Source of the DNA: Endozoicomonas sp965199185
Lineage (GTDB): Bacteria; Pseudomonadota; Gammaproteobacteria; Pseudomonadales; Endozoicomonadaceae
Direction of reading: 5' to 3'
Assembly: GCA_965199185.1 (NCBI GenBank)
Contig: CBDAQW010000043.1
Location: 62,001-126,000 of the forward strand
DNA: 64,000 nt
Shown here: piece after piece, positions 45,066-53,100 of the stretch
Layout of the letters: each line of letters starts with the position of its first letter
Position numbering within the stretch: the stretch's first letter is position 1
The notes under the pieces: model-generated
Seen by the model: only the letters and a program-made list of their open reading frames with translations
The model's database searches: none
What the model was told of the DNA's origin: nothing
Position numbers and translations under genes: made by a program

Positions 45066-45754
45066 TGCGTCAGTCTGGCTTTACCCTACTGGAACTGATG
45101 ATTTCGATTCTTCTGTTCGCCATGATCAGTAGTGCGGCTTATAAGCTCTTTGATTCTGTAAGCAAGGCGCAGTCAGTCACTGATGGGATTCTGGATAAAC
45201 TGGATGCCATTCAGCGGGCGGAAATTATTATAGAGAAAGACTTCTTTCAAATGGTTGATCGGCCTGTTCGCAATGAGTATGGCGAAAAGATCGATGCACT
45301 CAAAGCCCCCACCCGGGAAGGTTACCTTATTGAATTTACCCGTTCTGGCTGGCGCAATCCGTTGGGACAAATGCGCAGTAATCTGCAGCGGGTGGCCTAT
45401 AGCCTCGAAGAAGGAGTGTTAATCCGACACTACTGGTTCATGCTGGATCGACCTCAGGAGCCGGTTCAACACCGACAGAAAGTGCTAGAAGGTGTGCGCA
45501 GTATGAAAGTCCGCTTTATGGATGAGAAACACAAATGGCGTAATACCTGGCCTTTCGTGGCTATGAAATCAGGAACAGAGAAAAATCAGGTATTGGCCAT
45601 GCCTGCCGCTGTTGAGATTGCCATTGTGCACGAAGATTTTGGACAAATGATGAGTGTAATCCCTTTAATGACCTATAAGCCTAGGCAGCTTCAAGCTCCG
45701 AGCCTGAGTTTAGATGAACCTCAATCTCTCTATCCTGGTGAAGGAGGGCGATGA
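45065..45754 (+). CDS. gspJ: Type II secretion system minor pseudopilin GspJ
   Basis: GspJ forms the tip complex with GspI and GspK. The short leader MRQSG precedes FTLLELMISILLFAMISSAAY, with Glu5 present. The body shows the GspJ pattern: AEIIIEKDFFQMVDRPVRNEYG, EFTRSGWRNPLGQMRSNLQRVAY, LIRHYWFMLDR and SMKVRFMDE. The 229-aa length is typical. Its start shares a base with the gspI stop. gspK begins directly after its stop, so translation of the minor pseudopilins is coupled throughout. Confidence 0.93.
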   Translation: MRQSGFTLLELMISILLFAMISSAAYKLFDSVSKAQSVTDGILDKLDAIQRAEIIIEKDFFQMVDRPVRNEYGEKIDALKAPTREGYLIEFTRSGWRNPLGQMRSNLQRVAYSLEEGVLIRHYWFMLDRPQEPVQHRQKVLEGVRSMKVRFMDEKHKWRNTWPFVAMKSGTEKNQVLAMPAAVEIAIVHEDFGQMMSVIPLMTYKPRQLQAPSLSLDEPQSLYPGEGGR

Positions 45755-46816
45755 ATGAGTCCGTCTTTACAACAACAAAAAGGCATAGCTCTGATTTATG
45801 TGCTGCTAATATTTGCCCTGATTACTTTAATGGCATCTCAGATTGTTACCAGCCTTTGGCTGCATACTGAAAAGAATGCTCGATATCTGGAACGAATTCA
45901 GGCAAGGCATCATGCTCTGAGTGCAGAAAACTACGTTGCTATCTTGCTTGAGCAGGATGCAGAAATTGATAAAAAAAACAGGCATCTTATTGATCATAAG
46001 AACGAATTCTGGAACGTAAATACCGTTGGCTATGAAATTGAGCAGGGTGAAGTAGAAATTACCATCATTGATGAACAGAGCCGGTTTAATCTTAACTGGT
46101 TGTCAGATGACCATCAAAACAACACTGAAAAGGGTAATAACCTAAACAATAGAGCGGTTTTCCTTCAACAGCGCTTGTTGCAGGACAGTCAAAATGATCG
46201 TACTTCCTACTACTTGGAAATGCTGAAGAATCTTCTACTCTACGAGACACTGGACCCACAACTGGCCTACAAAATAAAAGACTGGCTAGACTCCGATCAG
46301 GAAGTTTCGGACGCGGGTGCTGAAGATTTGAGTTATCTGTCTCTCAAACAGGCGAGGCGAACAGCAGATACAGCAATATCATCTATTTCTGAATTAAAAC
46401 TCATTGATGGCATTGGCGAGGAAGAATTGGAAAAGTTGATTCCTCTGGTAACTGTTTTACCCAAAACATCAAAAATAAATTTGAACACAGCTTTGCCAGA
46501 AGTCATTCAAAGTCTTTCTAAAAAACTCACTCCCGGTGATGTGCAGGCTATTATTGATGCACGAGGCGATATAGGTATTGAAAGCCTGGAAGAACTGAAT
46601 CGATTCAGTTCTCTGGCTGGTAGAGTCAGCGTGCTCCGAAATGCGCCCGTTGAATTCAGAAGTAATTATTACAGCATTTATATAAAAGCAATCTATCGGG
46701 ATACCTCATTTCAAATGAAGACATTATTAATTAGAAATGATGAGGGCAAGGTACAGGTTGCCGGTCGCGAGATAGGACCTAGTCAATATTGGGCAATGAC
46801 CAGAAAGGACCCCTGA
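45755..46816 (+). CDS. gspK: Type II secretion system minor pseudopilin GspK
   Basis: GspK is the large minor pseudopilin that caps the pseudopilus. The precursor MSPSLQQQKGIALIYVLLIFALITLMASQIV is cleaved at Gly10/Ile11. Mature position 5 is Tyr rather than Glu, consistent with GspK proteins, which lack Glu5. The 353-aa length is in range. VEITIIDEQSRFNLNWL and the helix-hairpin-helix-like KINLNTALPEVIQSLSKKLTPGDVQAIIDARG identify the SAM-like domains of GspK. It directly follows gspJ and lies 9 bases before gspL. Confidence 0.93.
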   Translation: MSPSLQQQKGIALIYVLLIFALITLMASQIVTSLWLHTEKNARYLERIQARHHALSAENYVAILLEQDAEIDKKNRHLIDHKNEFWNVNTVGYEIEQGEVEITIIDEQSRFNLNWLSDDHQNNTEKGNNLNNRAVFLQQRLLQDSQNDRTSYYLEMLKNLLLYETLDPQLAYKIKDWLDSDQEVSDAGAEDLSYLSLKQARRTADTAISSISELKLIDGIGEEELEKLIPLVTVLPKTSKINLNTALPEVIQSLSKKLTPGDVQAIIDARGDIGIESLEELNRFSSLAGRVSVLRNAPVEFRSNYYSIYIKAIYRDTSFQMKTLLIRNDEGKVQVAGREIGPSQYWAMTRKDP

Positions 46817-46825
46817 GGACTAATA

Positions 46826-48202
46826 ATGAAAAACATTCTGTTGATGAGAATACTGTCGCCCATAAGGGAGATTAGTGATCAAACTGTCGTACAGTGGGGA
46901 CAATTCTCCGGGATAGGAGATCGTCAGGATGACCTTTGTATAACAACCATAGCTGATCTCCGGCAAGCTTGGTTTGAGCAACAACCAGACAATAATGATG
47001 AAGAATGTTTACCTGATCAGGTCATTTTGCTGATCCCCAGCGATATTGTTTTACACAAACAGGTGGCTGTGGATGCCAGTCAGCGCAAACACATCACTAC
47101 TGCTTTGCCGTACCTGATAGAGGAAGATATTGCTCAGGATATTGAATCCATGCATCTGGCTAGTCATGTTCGAAAAAAAAATGACATTATTAACCTATCC
47201 GTCATTTCGCATGAAGATATGCAGACTTTGTTGGTAGTGTTTGAACGAGCTGGGCTGCCTCTGGACAGAGTCCTTGCAGAAACCCAACTGATAGAGGCGG
47301 AGATCGGGTTTACAAAACTCATGCTGGACAGCCAACGCGTTTATCTGACCTCTAAAGAACATACGGTCAACCTCGGCTATGAAGCGGTGCGGCTGATGTT
47401 GACAGCCAGTATGGAAGGTTTTGATCATGCCGCCGACGGACTGGCAGATGATCAAGAGAAGGCTGCACACTCACCCATCAAATTTTACTATCCCGAAGAT
47501 GAGTTCTCTCCTTCATCCGAACAGATTGAATCTTTGAAAGACTGGTTAAGCGATCAGGGTTGGCTTGTGGATGAAATACCGATGGATAATCCTGTTTTTG
47601 ACCATCTGTCACAACAATACTTCAAACAAAGTAAAACGGGTGCATTAGTCGATCTACGTCAGGGGGCCTATCAGTGTCCCCGACGGGCAGGACGTCAAAT
47701 CAGACAATGGAAGCCGCTTGCCGCAATGCTCGGTTGCTGGCTTGTGCTTGAGCTGGGAATGGCAGCAGGACAAGCTTTTTTCTATCAGAGCCAGGCTGAA
47801 GTGCTTTGGCAACAAACCATGAACGACTACCTCAAACTATTTCCTCAGGATCAGCAGGCAAGAAACGCCCTTAAAAAACAACAGCTGTCGTTTAATGTTC
47901 AAAAGGTTTTGGAAAGTCGATTACGCAACAGCAGTCAAAAACAATCAGGGGAACCTTTTCTACCGTTACTTCAGAAAGTTTCTGGCGTCTCTGCTGTGCT
48001 TGGCTCTGATGCCCTGCTGGAACCGCAGAGTATGGATTTTAATGACAGCAATGGCCAACTGGTTCTGGAATTTCAGGCAAGCAATCTGGAGACAGTTGAT
48101 AAGTTTCTGGCAGCACTCAAAAATTCTGGTCTCAGCACCCGGTTGGACAGCGCCAATCAGGTTAAAACAAGCGTCCTTGCACGAATGACCATCAGCAGGT
48201 AA
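46826..48202 (+). CDS. gspL: Type II secretion system protein GspL
   Basis: GspL recruits the GspE ATPase to the inner membrane and pairs with GspM. The 458-aa protein has an actin-like cytoplasmic domain (VILLIPSDIVLHKQVAVDAS, ITTALPYLIEEDIAQDIESMH, about 60-110). One membrane helix follows (WKPLAAMLGCWLVLELGMAAG, about 293-313), then a periplasmic ferredoxin-like domain that begins with a Gln-rich coiled stretch and ends LETVDKFLAALKNSGLSTRLD. gspM starts five bases after its stop. Confidence 0.92.
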   Translation: MKNILLMRILSPIREISDQTVVQWGQFSGIGDRQDDLCITTIADLRQAWFEQQPDNNDEECLPDQVILLIPSDIVLHKQVAVDASQRKHITTALPYLIEEDIAQDIESMHLASHVRKKNDIINLSVISHEDMQTLLVVFERAGLPLDRVLAETQLIEAEIGFTKLMLDSQRVYLTSKEHTVNLGYEAVRLMLTASMEGFDHAADGLADDQEKAAHSPIKFYYPEDEFSPSSEQIESLKDWLSDQGWLVDEIPMDNPVFDHLSQQYFKQSKTGALVDLRQGAYQCPRRAGRQIRQWKPLAAMLGCWLVLELGMAAGQAFFYQSQAEVLWQQTMNDYLKLFPQDQQARNALKKQQLSFNVQKVLESRLRNSSQKQSGEPFLPLLQKVSGVSAVLGSDALLEPQSMDFNDSNGQLVLEFQASNLETVDKFLAALKNSGLSTRLDSANQVKTSVLARMTISR

Positions 48203-48207
48203 CCAAA

Positions 48208-48720
48208 ATGCAAAAGTTCATAATAATGATGCAAAACAGTGCGGGATGGCAAAGAATACGAAATACTTATGAAGTGCTCGAAACAAAAGACAGGCGTGCT
48301 GTACAGGTTTTGTTGGCTTCTGTCGTCTTTGCTGTGACTTACTTTACTATTTGGGAGCCGTTAAACCGCTGGTCCTATGAACAGAAAGCTGGCTATCAGC
48401 ACCAACAAGAAGTCAATAACTGGTTAAATAGTAACAGACAGCGTGCTCTCGAGTTTCAAAAAAATCAGAGAACAGGTATAGGACAAAGAGAATTATCTTC
48501 AGTGGTGGGTAGTGTTGCTCGTAAATCGGGTGTCGTGCTGAGCAGGGTTCAGCCGGATCCAAGAGGCTTATCGGTATGGGTTGAAGATGCTGCATACCAG
48601 AAGTTTCTAGCATGGCTGGTATCACTGGAAAACCAATATCGAGTGCAAGTACAGCAAATAAAAATCGATAAGCGAAAAGAAGAAGGGCGCATCAAAGCTT
48701 ATCTGCATCTTGCCAACTAA
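48208..48720 (+). CDS. gspM: Type II secretion system protein GspM
   Basis: GspM is a bitopic inner-membrane protein that stabilises GspL. The 170-aa protein has a short cytoplasmic N-terminus with LETKDRRAVQVLLASVVFAVTYF leading into its single membrane helix (about 32-50). The periplasmic domain contains ELSSVVGSVARKSGVVLSRVQPDPRGLSVWVE and AYQKFLAWLVSLE, the family's conserved ferredoxin-like fold. It is the last gene of the operon. No gspN or prepilin peptidase gene follows, so the peptidase must be encoded elsewhere. Confidence 0.9.
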   Translation: MQKFIIMMQNSAGWQRIRNTYEVLETKDRRAVQVLLASVVFAVTYFTIWEPLNRWSYEQKAGYQHQQEVNNWLNSNRQRALEFQKNQRTGIGQRELSSVVGSVARKSGVVLSRVQPDPRGLSVWVEDAAYQKFLAWLVSLENQYRVQVQQIKIDKRKEEGRIKAYLHLAN

Positions 48721-48743
48721 TCAGAAAATATGATTCAAAACCA

Positions 48744-48771
48744 TTGACACCCTTTTTGTGTCGGGTATCAT
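48744..48771 (+). promoter_or_regulatory. Sigma-70-type promoter of the tRNA operon
   Basis: TTGACA (48744-48749) and TATCAT (48766-48771) are separated by 16 bases. The -35 is perfect and the -10 is 5 of 6. The tRNA-Val gene starts 14 bases downstream of the -10. Confidence 0.8.
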
Positions 48772-48785
48772 TGCCAACGCAATCG

Positions 48786-48861
48786 GGGTGATTAGCTCAG
48801 CTGGGAGAGCATCTGCCTTACAAGCAGAGGGTCGGCGGTTCGATCCCGTCATCACCCACCA
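48786..48861 (+). tRNA. tRNA-Val (anticodon TAC)
   Basis: The 76-base gene folds as a cloverleaf. The acceptor stem is GGGTGAT/ATCACCC, the D arm GCTC...GAGC, the anticodon arm TCTGC-CTTACAA-GCAGA with anticodon TAC, the T arm GGCGG-TTCGATC-CCGTC, and the 3' ACCA is encoded. It reads GUA and, by wobble, other valine codons. Confidence 0.97.
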
Positions 48862-48913
48862 ATTTCCTGTTGGAAAGTGCGTTACCTCATATCGATTGAT
48901 ATGAAACAGCAGC

Positions 48914-48990
48914 GGACCGGTAGTTCAGCTGGTTAGAATGCCGGCCTGTCACGCCGGAGGTCGCGGGTTCGAGTCCCGTCCGGTCCGCCA
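48914..48990 (+). tRNA. tRNA-Asp (anticodon GTC)
   Basis: The 77-base gene folds as a cloverleaf. The acceptor stem is GGACCGG/CCGGTCC, the anticodon arm CCGGC-CTGTCAC-GCCGG with anticodon GTC, the T arm GCGGG-TTCGAGT-CCCGT, and the encoded 3' end is GCCA. It lies 52 bases after tRNA-Val in the same transcription unit. Confidence 0.97.
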
Positions 48991-48996
48991 TTCACT

Positions 48997-49028
48997 AAAA
49001 CCCTTACGGTATCTGCCGTAAGGGTTTT
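48997..49028 (+). terminator. Rho-independent terminator of the tRNA operon
   Basis: AAAACCCTTACGG and CCGTAAGGGTTTT form a perfect 13-base stem around six bases, six bases after tRNA-Asp. The stem itself ends in T4. Confidence 0.88.
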
Positions 49029-49031
49029 GTC

Positions 49032-49226
49032 GTTTATAGGCCCTATAAACAAAGGGTTAAACACACTTCGCTGGAGGTCTCGCCCTCCATAGTAACAAGC
49101 TATTTTTCACCTTTTCTTGCCGTTTTCTCTCTCTTCTTAGAAGAAGTGGAGGTTTTTGCCCTTCGAGACCTCCAGCGTTTTTATTTATTAAAATCAATTT
49201 GTTAGGCTAAAGTGCGTGCTGGAGGT
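49032..49226. repeat. Inverted-repeat cluster at the chromosome/phage-element border
   Basis: GTTTATAGG-C-CCTATAAAC (49032-49050) is a perfect 9-base palindrome. CGCTGGAGGTCTCG (49069-49082) recurs exactly inverted as CGAGACCTCCAGCG (49164-49177), and its GCTGGAGGT core appears a third time at 49218-49226. The region lies between the tRNA terminator and the leftward recombinase module and encodes no protein. It is the natural place for an attachment site or the module's terminator. Confidence 0.5.
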
Positions 49227-49296
49227 TTTAGGACGTAAGTCTGGTAGGTGTTCGGAACTGCGCTCGTAGTATTATCAGGCTTCAGAGGGGTTTTTA

Positions 49297-49740
49297 TTAC
49301 TCATCCGACACTGGGGTAATAAGAGCGATGTTTTTGAAGTGCTCCCGTTGCTCTGCCCATAGCATGGGGAACGGCTTAAAGCAGTCCTTTAAAGTCAACA
49401 CCCACTTTCCGGTGTTGCAAAGAATGGCCTCCTGAATATCCGGTGCCAGGCAGGTTAACCGGATGAACTTTGAGATTCTGGCCTTGTCGGTTTTCTCCTT
49501 CTCTGCCAGTTCTCGTACGCTGTTAAATCGGCCACTTTCCAGTAGTTTGATCCAGCGATGACCCTGAATCAGAGCTCGTTGCAAAGCTTCCATTTCTTCG
49601 TGGCCGACAACGCCATCAGGTGTCGTGATAGTACTCTTACCACCCCGTCGTATAATCTTGATGGGGATGGTGACTTTGATCAGGTTTTCTTCTTCCAGAA
49701 GCTCAACCGTTTCTTCACCGACTTTTTTTACAATGGCCAT
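49297..49740 (-). CDS. ParB/KorB-like helix-turn-helix protein of the recombinase module
   Basis: The 147-aa product has an N-terminal beta-strand part (EENLIKVTIPIKIIRRGGKSTITTPDG). A helical region follows with a helix-turn-helix of the ParB/KorB type, SVRELAEKEKTDKARISKFIRLTCLAPDIQ (about 83-112). The C-terminal part has no recognised motif. It lies 17 bases downstream of the serine recombinase and is read with it. Proteins of this kind commonly accompany DUF2924-recombinase modules. A role as recombination directionality or regulatory factor is inference. Confidence 0.65.
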   Translation of the reverse strand: MAIVKKVGEETVELLEEENLIKVTIPIKIIRRGGKSTITTPDGVVGHEEMEALQRALIQGHRWIKLLESGRFNSVRELAEKEKTDKARISKFIRLTCLAPDIQEAILCNTGKWVLTLKDCFKPFPMLWAEQREHFKNIALITPVSDE

Positions 49741-49757
49741 GAGGCTCTCCTTTTGAT

Positions 49758-51086
49758 TTAGGGTTGTAATTCAATAGCGACGTCATTCATGCCCTCGGGT
49801 TTGAAGTAAATAGTGACTTGCTCTGTAGCCAGTTCGATGCGTTTGATCAGCAACTCTGTCAGGCGTCGTTTTTCCGGAGCAAACAGTTCATCCCACACTG
49901 AGGCCAGATCACTCAGTGCGGTTCGAATCGTGTTCTCGTCGAGATGGTCTTCCTGATCACCGGCCTGTTGCCACACTTTAAACAGCAGCTCAGGGCTGGC
50001 CAGCCGTTTACGTATTTCCTCCAACACCATAAGTTCCAACGTGCGGGCCGACAGGGGCGGCATGGCGCTGCATCTGGCCCCTTGTTGTTGACCAGTTCGG
50101 GTTACGTAATAACGAAACTGCTGGCCGTTTTTTCGGGTGCTGCTGGTGGTCATGATCTTGCCATCAGGCCCCACCAAGAGCCCTCTGAGAAAGGAGGGAT
50201 TGTTTCTTTGTCGGGATGATCTGGAGCGCAGCTGTGCATGAATATCAAAGGTGCTACAGGCTTTTGCCCACAGATCCTTGGAGATGATCGACTTGTGTTC
50301 GCCGGGGAACCATTCACCTTTGTTGCCAATTTCGCCAATATAAATCCGGTTGCGCAAAATGCGGTGAACGGTATTTTTTGCAAAGGGTTTATTACCACGA
50401 ACAGTACCGTCATGCAGTTGAATGGCTTTGGTGCGATGCCCCTTGTAATTGAGGATTTCACAGGTCTGAATAATGGAGCGGGTTCTGACAAAGGTTTTAA
50501 AGATCAGGGTGACCAGCCCGGCTTCCGCCTCATTAATGATCAGTTTGCGTTCAATGACGTCATAGCCCAGCGGAGGATTGCCACCCATCCACATCCCTTT
50601 CTTCTTCGACAGCAGGAATTTGTCCCGAATCCGCTCGCTGGTCACTTCCCGTTCAAACTGGGCAAAGGAAAGCAGAATATTTAAAGTGAGTCTTCCCATA
50701 CTGCTGGTGGTATTAAACTGTTGGGTTACTGAAACAAACGACACATCGTGCTTATCGAACAGATCCACCAGCTGAGCAAAGTCCGCCAATGAACGACTGA
50801 GCCTGTCTACCTTGTAGACCACCACAATATCCACCAGACCGGCTTGAACGTCCCTGAGTAGTCGCTGAAGGGCAGGGCGCTCCACATTACCACCAGAAAA
50901 TCCGCCATCGTCATAGTCATCCGGAACCGGTACCCAGCCTTCGTGTTTCTGGGAGTGAATATACGCTTCCGCTGCATCCCGTTGCGCATGAAGGGAGTTA
51001 AACTCCTGCTCCAGTCCTTCTTCTGACGATTTTCGCGTATAGATGGCACAGCGTTTTTTAACCAACGTGTCTTTACGTTTGGCCAT
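49758..51086 (-). CDS. Large serine recombinase (site-specific integrase)
   Basis: The protein (442 aa from the ATG at 51084-51086) is a large serine recombinase, probably the integrase/excisionase of the element. The N-terminal resolvase domain has CAIYTRKSSEEGLEQEFNSL, with nucleophile Ser20, DDGGFSGGNVERPALQRLL, and YKVDRLSRSLADFAQLVDLF. The recombinase domain follows (NPPLGYDVIERKLIINEAEAG). The usual zinc ribbon is present only in form: FLRGLLVGPDGKIMTTSSTRK has no cysteines, as in one subfamily of these enzymes. The ribosome-binding site AAGGAGG precedes the ATG by five bases. The start overlaps the DUF2924 gene end by 14 bases. Confidence 0.93.
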   Translation of the reverse strand: MAKRKDTLVKKRCAIYTRKSSEEGLEQEFNSLHAQRDAAEAYIHSQKHEGWVPVPDDYDDGGFSGGNVERPALQRLLRDVQAGLVDIVVVYKVDRLSRSLADFAQLVDLFDKHDVSFVSVTQQFNTTSSMGRLTLNILLSFAQFEREVTSERIRDKFLLSKKKGMWMGGNPPLGYDVIERKLIINEAEAGLVTLIFKTFVRTRSIIQTCEILNYKGHRTKAIQLHDGTVRGNKPFAKNTVHRILRNRIYIGEIGNKGEWFPGEHKSIISKDLWAKACSTFDIHAQLRSRSSRQRNNPSFLRGLLVGPDGKIMTTSSTRKNGQQFRYYVTRTGQQQGARCSAMPPLSARTLELMVLEEIRKRLASPELLFKVWQQAGDQEDHLDENTIRTALSDLASVWDELFAPEKRRLTELLIKRIELATEQVTIYFKPEGMNDVAIELQP

Positions 51087-51534
51087 GATCACCTCCTTTT
51101 GATGTTGGTTTTAATCCAAAGAACAGTGGGCCAGACCAGCTACCGCCAGTAATCATGTTGGCAATGCGTGTCAGGCTTCTGTAGACCTCTCCCCGGTACT
51201 CAAAACCCTGTGGAGTCACGATCACCTCATGGGTTTCACCATTGAACTCCTTGCTGATGACGGTTCCGAGGGGTGGCTTTACTAACCGGCTGTTTTTTGA
51301 CTTGGGTTTGTGTTCACTTTTCTTGCTGGCCAGTTTCAATCGCTCCATACTTTTCTCACTGAGACCACCCAATGCCAGCTCCTGAATCCGGCTGGACAAT
51401 CTCTGTCGTAGAATTCTCAAATCCAGCTCAGGAGCTGTTTTGCCATTCAGCTTGATCCATAACTGACGTAACTCTTCCGTATTCATTTTCTGCAGTGCCA
51501 CCACTCTGGCGGCGAGGGTTTTATCTTCATTCAT
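51073..51534 (-). CDS. DUF2924 family protein
   Basis: The 153-aa protein matches the DUF2924 pattern. It has a helical N-terminus (LQKMNTEELRQLWIKLNGKTAPELDLRILRQRLSSRIQELALGGL as a continuous region, about 14-58), a Lys-rich linker, and the C-terminal block GTVISKEFNGETHEVIVTPQGFEYRGEVYRSLTRIANMITG. These proteins are regularly encoded just upstream of large serine recombinases in phages and mobile elements. They are presumed DNA-binding partners, but the function is not established. It overlaps the upstream 65-aa ORF by four bases and the recombinase start by 14. Confidence 0.85.
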   Translation of the reverse strand: MNEDKTLAARVVALQKMNTEELRQLWIKLNGKTAPELDLRILRQRLSSRIQELALGGLSEKSMERLKLASKKSEHKPKSKNSRLVKPPLGTVISKEFNGETHEVIVTPQGFEYRGEVYRSLTRIANMITGGSWSGPLFFGLKPTSKGGDHGQT

Positions 51535-51728
51535 AAGCTACCTCCGTTGTTTTTCTCTCTCTTGCCAAGAGTGTTCACAGTCATGCATGAGGTAGCGGAG
51601 TTATCCAGTCGACCGGTTTCTTTATTTTGTTTTCGTTGCTGTTTGCGGAGGATAGCGGTAGCAATAAGGGCTGCGATTTCATCCCCTGGTTTGAGGTCCC
51701 ATTCCTGAAAAGATAATGATTCGTCCAT
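51531..51728 (-). CDS. Small hypothetical protein of the recombinase module
   Basis: The 65-aa product MDESLSFQEWDLKPGDEIAALIAT... is acidic at the N-terminus and Lys/Arg/Gln-rich in the middle (ILRKQQRKQNKET). No family is recognised. Its stop overlaps the DUF2924 start (ATGA), so it is the first gene of the leftward four-gene unit. It is divergent from the two-gene rightward module across 211 bases. Confidence 0.5.
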   Translation of the reverse strand: MDESLSFQEWDLKPGDEIAALIATAILRKQQRKQNKETGRLDNSATSCMTVNTLGKREKNNGGSL

Positions 51729-51868
51729 GATGGTTTGCCTGATGTGTCTGCGAAATTTTATTATTGTTGGTGAGATAAAATCACTTGTAAAAGGGCTATT
51801 TGAGGCGGCTTGTCGCGGATTGAGACGAGATTAATGACCAGTCTTTGATTGTCCTTAATTGACTATCA

Positions 51869-51888
51869 TACTGATTGTTTATACAGTG
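51869..51888 (+). promoter_or_regulatory. Candidate LexA (SOS) box upstream of the two-gene module
   Basis: TACTGATTGTTTATACAGTG matches the E. coli-type LexA consensus TACTGTATATATATACAGTA at 15 of 20 positions. The right half-site ACAG is intact, and the left is CTGA instead of CTGT. It lies 51 bases before the ATG at 51940. It also overlaps the -10 of a possible promoter (TTGACT at 51858, TATACA at 51879), a typical repressor position. Confidence 0.5.
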
Positions 51889-51939
51889 GTATGAATTGTG
51901 ATGTTAAGGAACAACATGCAAGAATGACAAGGAGTCACT

Positions 51940-53100
51940 ATGCAGTCGGTAAAACGGGTACTGCGGGGTGCCGATCTGGAACTGGATACGTTCTTCAAAT
52001 TGTGCGGTATTGATTTACATACAGTATCTCCCGGTACGGCGCGCATCCTTCCACCCGAGGATGCCTTGAACAACGTGCTTCGTCTGGATGCACATCAGCA
52101 AGCCAGCCTGAACCGTCTGGCGGTCCGCATTGAAGGTATGGCCGACCCTGTGGGCCAGCAGGTTATGAGTGACCTGTCTTATGATTCCACAAAAAATGCG
52201 TATGACAACGCGCTTCATTTACTCGAGCATGATGAGCAGGTTTTTCTAAAAGCAGAAGAAATACGCTACGTCGAATACCACCGCTACAAAGCGCGAATGT
52301 GGGAAGGGTTTTATCTAACTCAACCAGTACCTCTGAAGATTGATGCAGACCTGTCGGAGTTTGAGAAACGACTTAGTGAGTGTTTTAACCAGAACAAGCT
52401 GGTCTGCCATCGACAATTAAGAAAGCGCTGCAATGATGATGACGAGATCGTAGACATTCTGCAGTTCACTATTTACCGGGAGGGGCTGCCCACCAGCTTT
52501 GAAGTGCTGGATGAAGCAGGTAATGATGTCATCATCGAGACCATTCATCCTGCCCGTGAATACGCTGTGACCTATGAGCCCAAAACCGGTGTCATCGAAC
52601 TGTACGCTGATAAGAGCGATATAAGGGGACAACTGAAAACGGTTTTCTGTGAAGCCGTCCTCAGGCAGTCAGAAGACCCAACCCGAATCAAGCTGCGTAA
52701 AGTGAATCTGGAGCTGTTTCGCACACGTCCGGATTTTACCGATGCGTTTGAGCTGCGCCACGGTATTCAGGAAGTGGCGGTTAAAGAGATTGAACTGAAA
52801 ATTCGTCCTCATCATGGTGTCAGTGTTTTTAAAGCAACCCCGAGAAAAACGTTTCAGTTTGATGCTTACAACAGCTGGTTGGAGACTGGTGGGGAGCTTC
52901 CTCTCAGCCCTGAATCGTTAATGATTCGCTCCGTCACACTGTCCTTCCGTTGTGAAGCAACCGATGACCTGCCTGCAGAAACCCTGCACGTTAAACTCAG
53001 GGCACCCAATCACTGCAGCCTGAGAGACCAGACCCTGAGGGAGCGGTACATCAACCATGACCTGCTCATAAAAATGGGTATTCTTGAACAGGGGGATTAG
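51940..53100 (+). CDS. Uncharacterised phage-element protein, 386 aa (first gene of two-gene module)
   Basis: I do not recognise this 386-aa protein. It has no signal peptide or membrane segment. The N-terminal ~100 residues are helical and Asp/Leu-rich. Residues about 115-250 alternate beta and helix (VDILQFTIYREGLPTSFEVLDEAG, TYEPKTGVIELYADKSDIRGQL), and the last ~130 are beta-rich (VAVKEIELKIRPHHGVSVF, LMIRSVTLSFRCEAT). AAGGAG lies five bases before the ATG. The stop TAG directly abuts the ATG of the 311-aa partner. A LexA-like site lies upstream. A role in lysogeny control, exclusion or defence is possible but unsupported by motif. Confidence 0.6.
   Translation: MQSVKRVLRGADLELDTFFKLCGIDLHTVSPGTARILPPEDALNNVLRLDAHQQASLNRLAVRIEGMADPVGQQVMSDLSYDSTKNAYDNALHLLEHDEQVFLKAEEIRYVEYHRYKARMWEGFYLTQPVPLKIDADLSEFEKRLSECFNQNKLVCHRQLRKRCNDDDEIVDILQFTIYREGLPTSFEVLDEAGNDVIIETIHPAREYAVTYEPKTGVIELYADKSDIRGQLKTVFCEAVLRQSEDPTRIKLRKVNLELFRTRPDFTDAFELRHGIQEVAVKEIELKIRPHHGVSVFKATPRKTFQFDAYNSWLETGGELPLSPESLMIRSVTLSFRCEATDDLPAETLHVKLRAPNHCSLRDQTLRERYINHDLLIKMGILEQGD

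Noticed and set aside
48914..48990. tRNA-Asp as the integration site of the phage element
   Set aside because: The element has a serine, not tyrosine, integrase. The tRNA with its terminator is complete and no duplicated tRNA 3' end is seen in the window.
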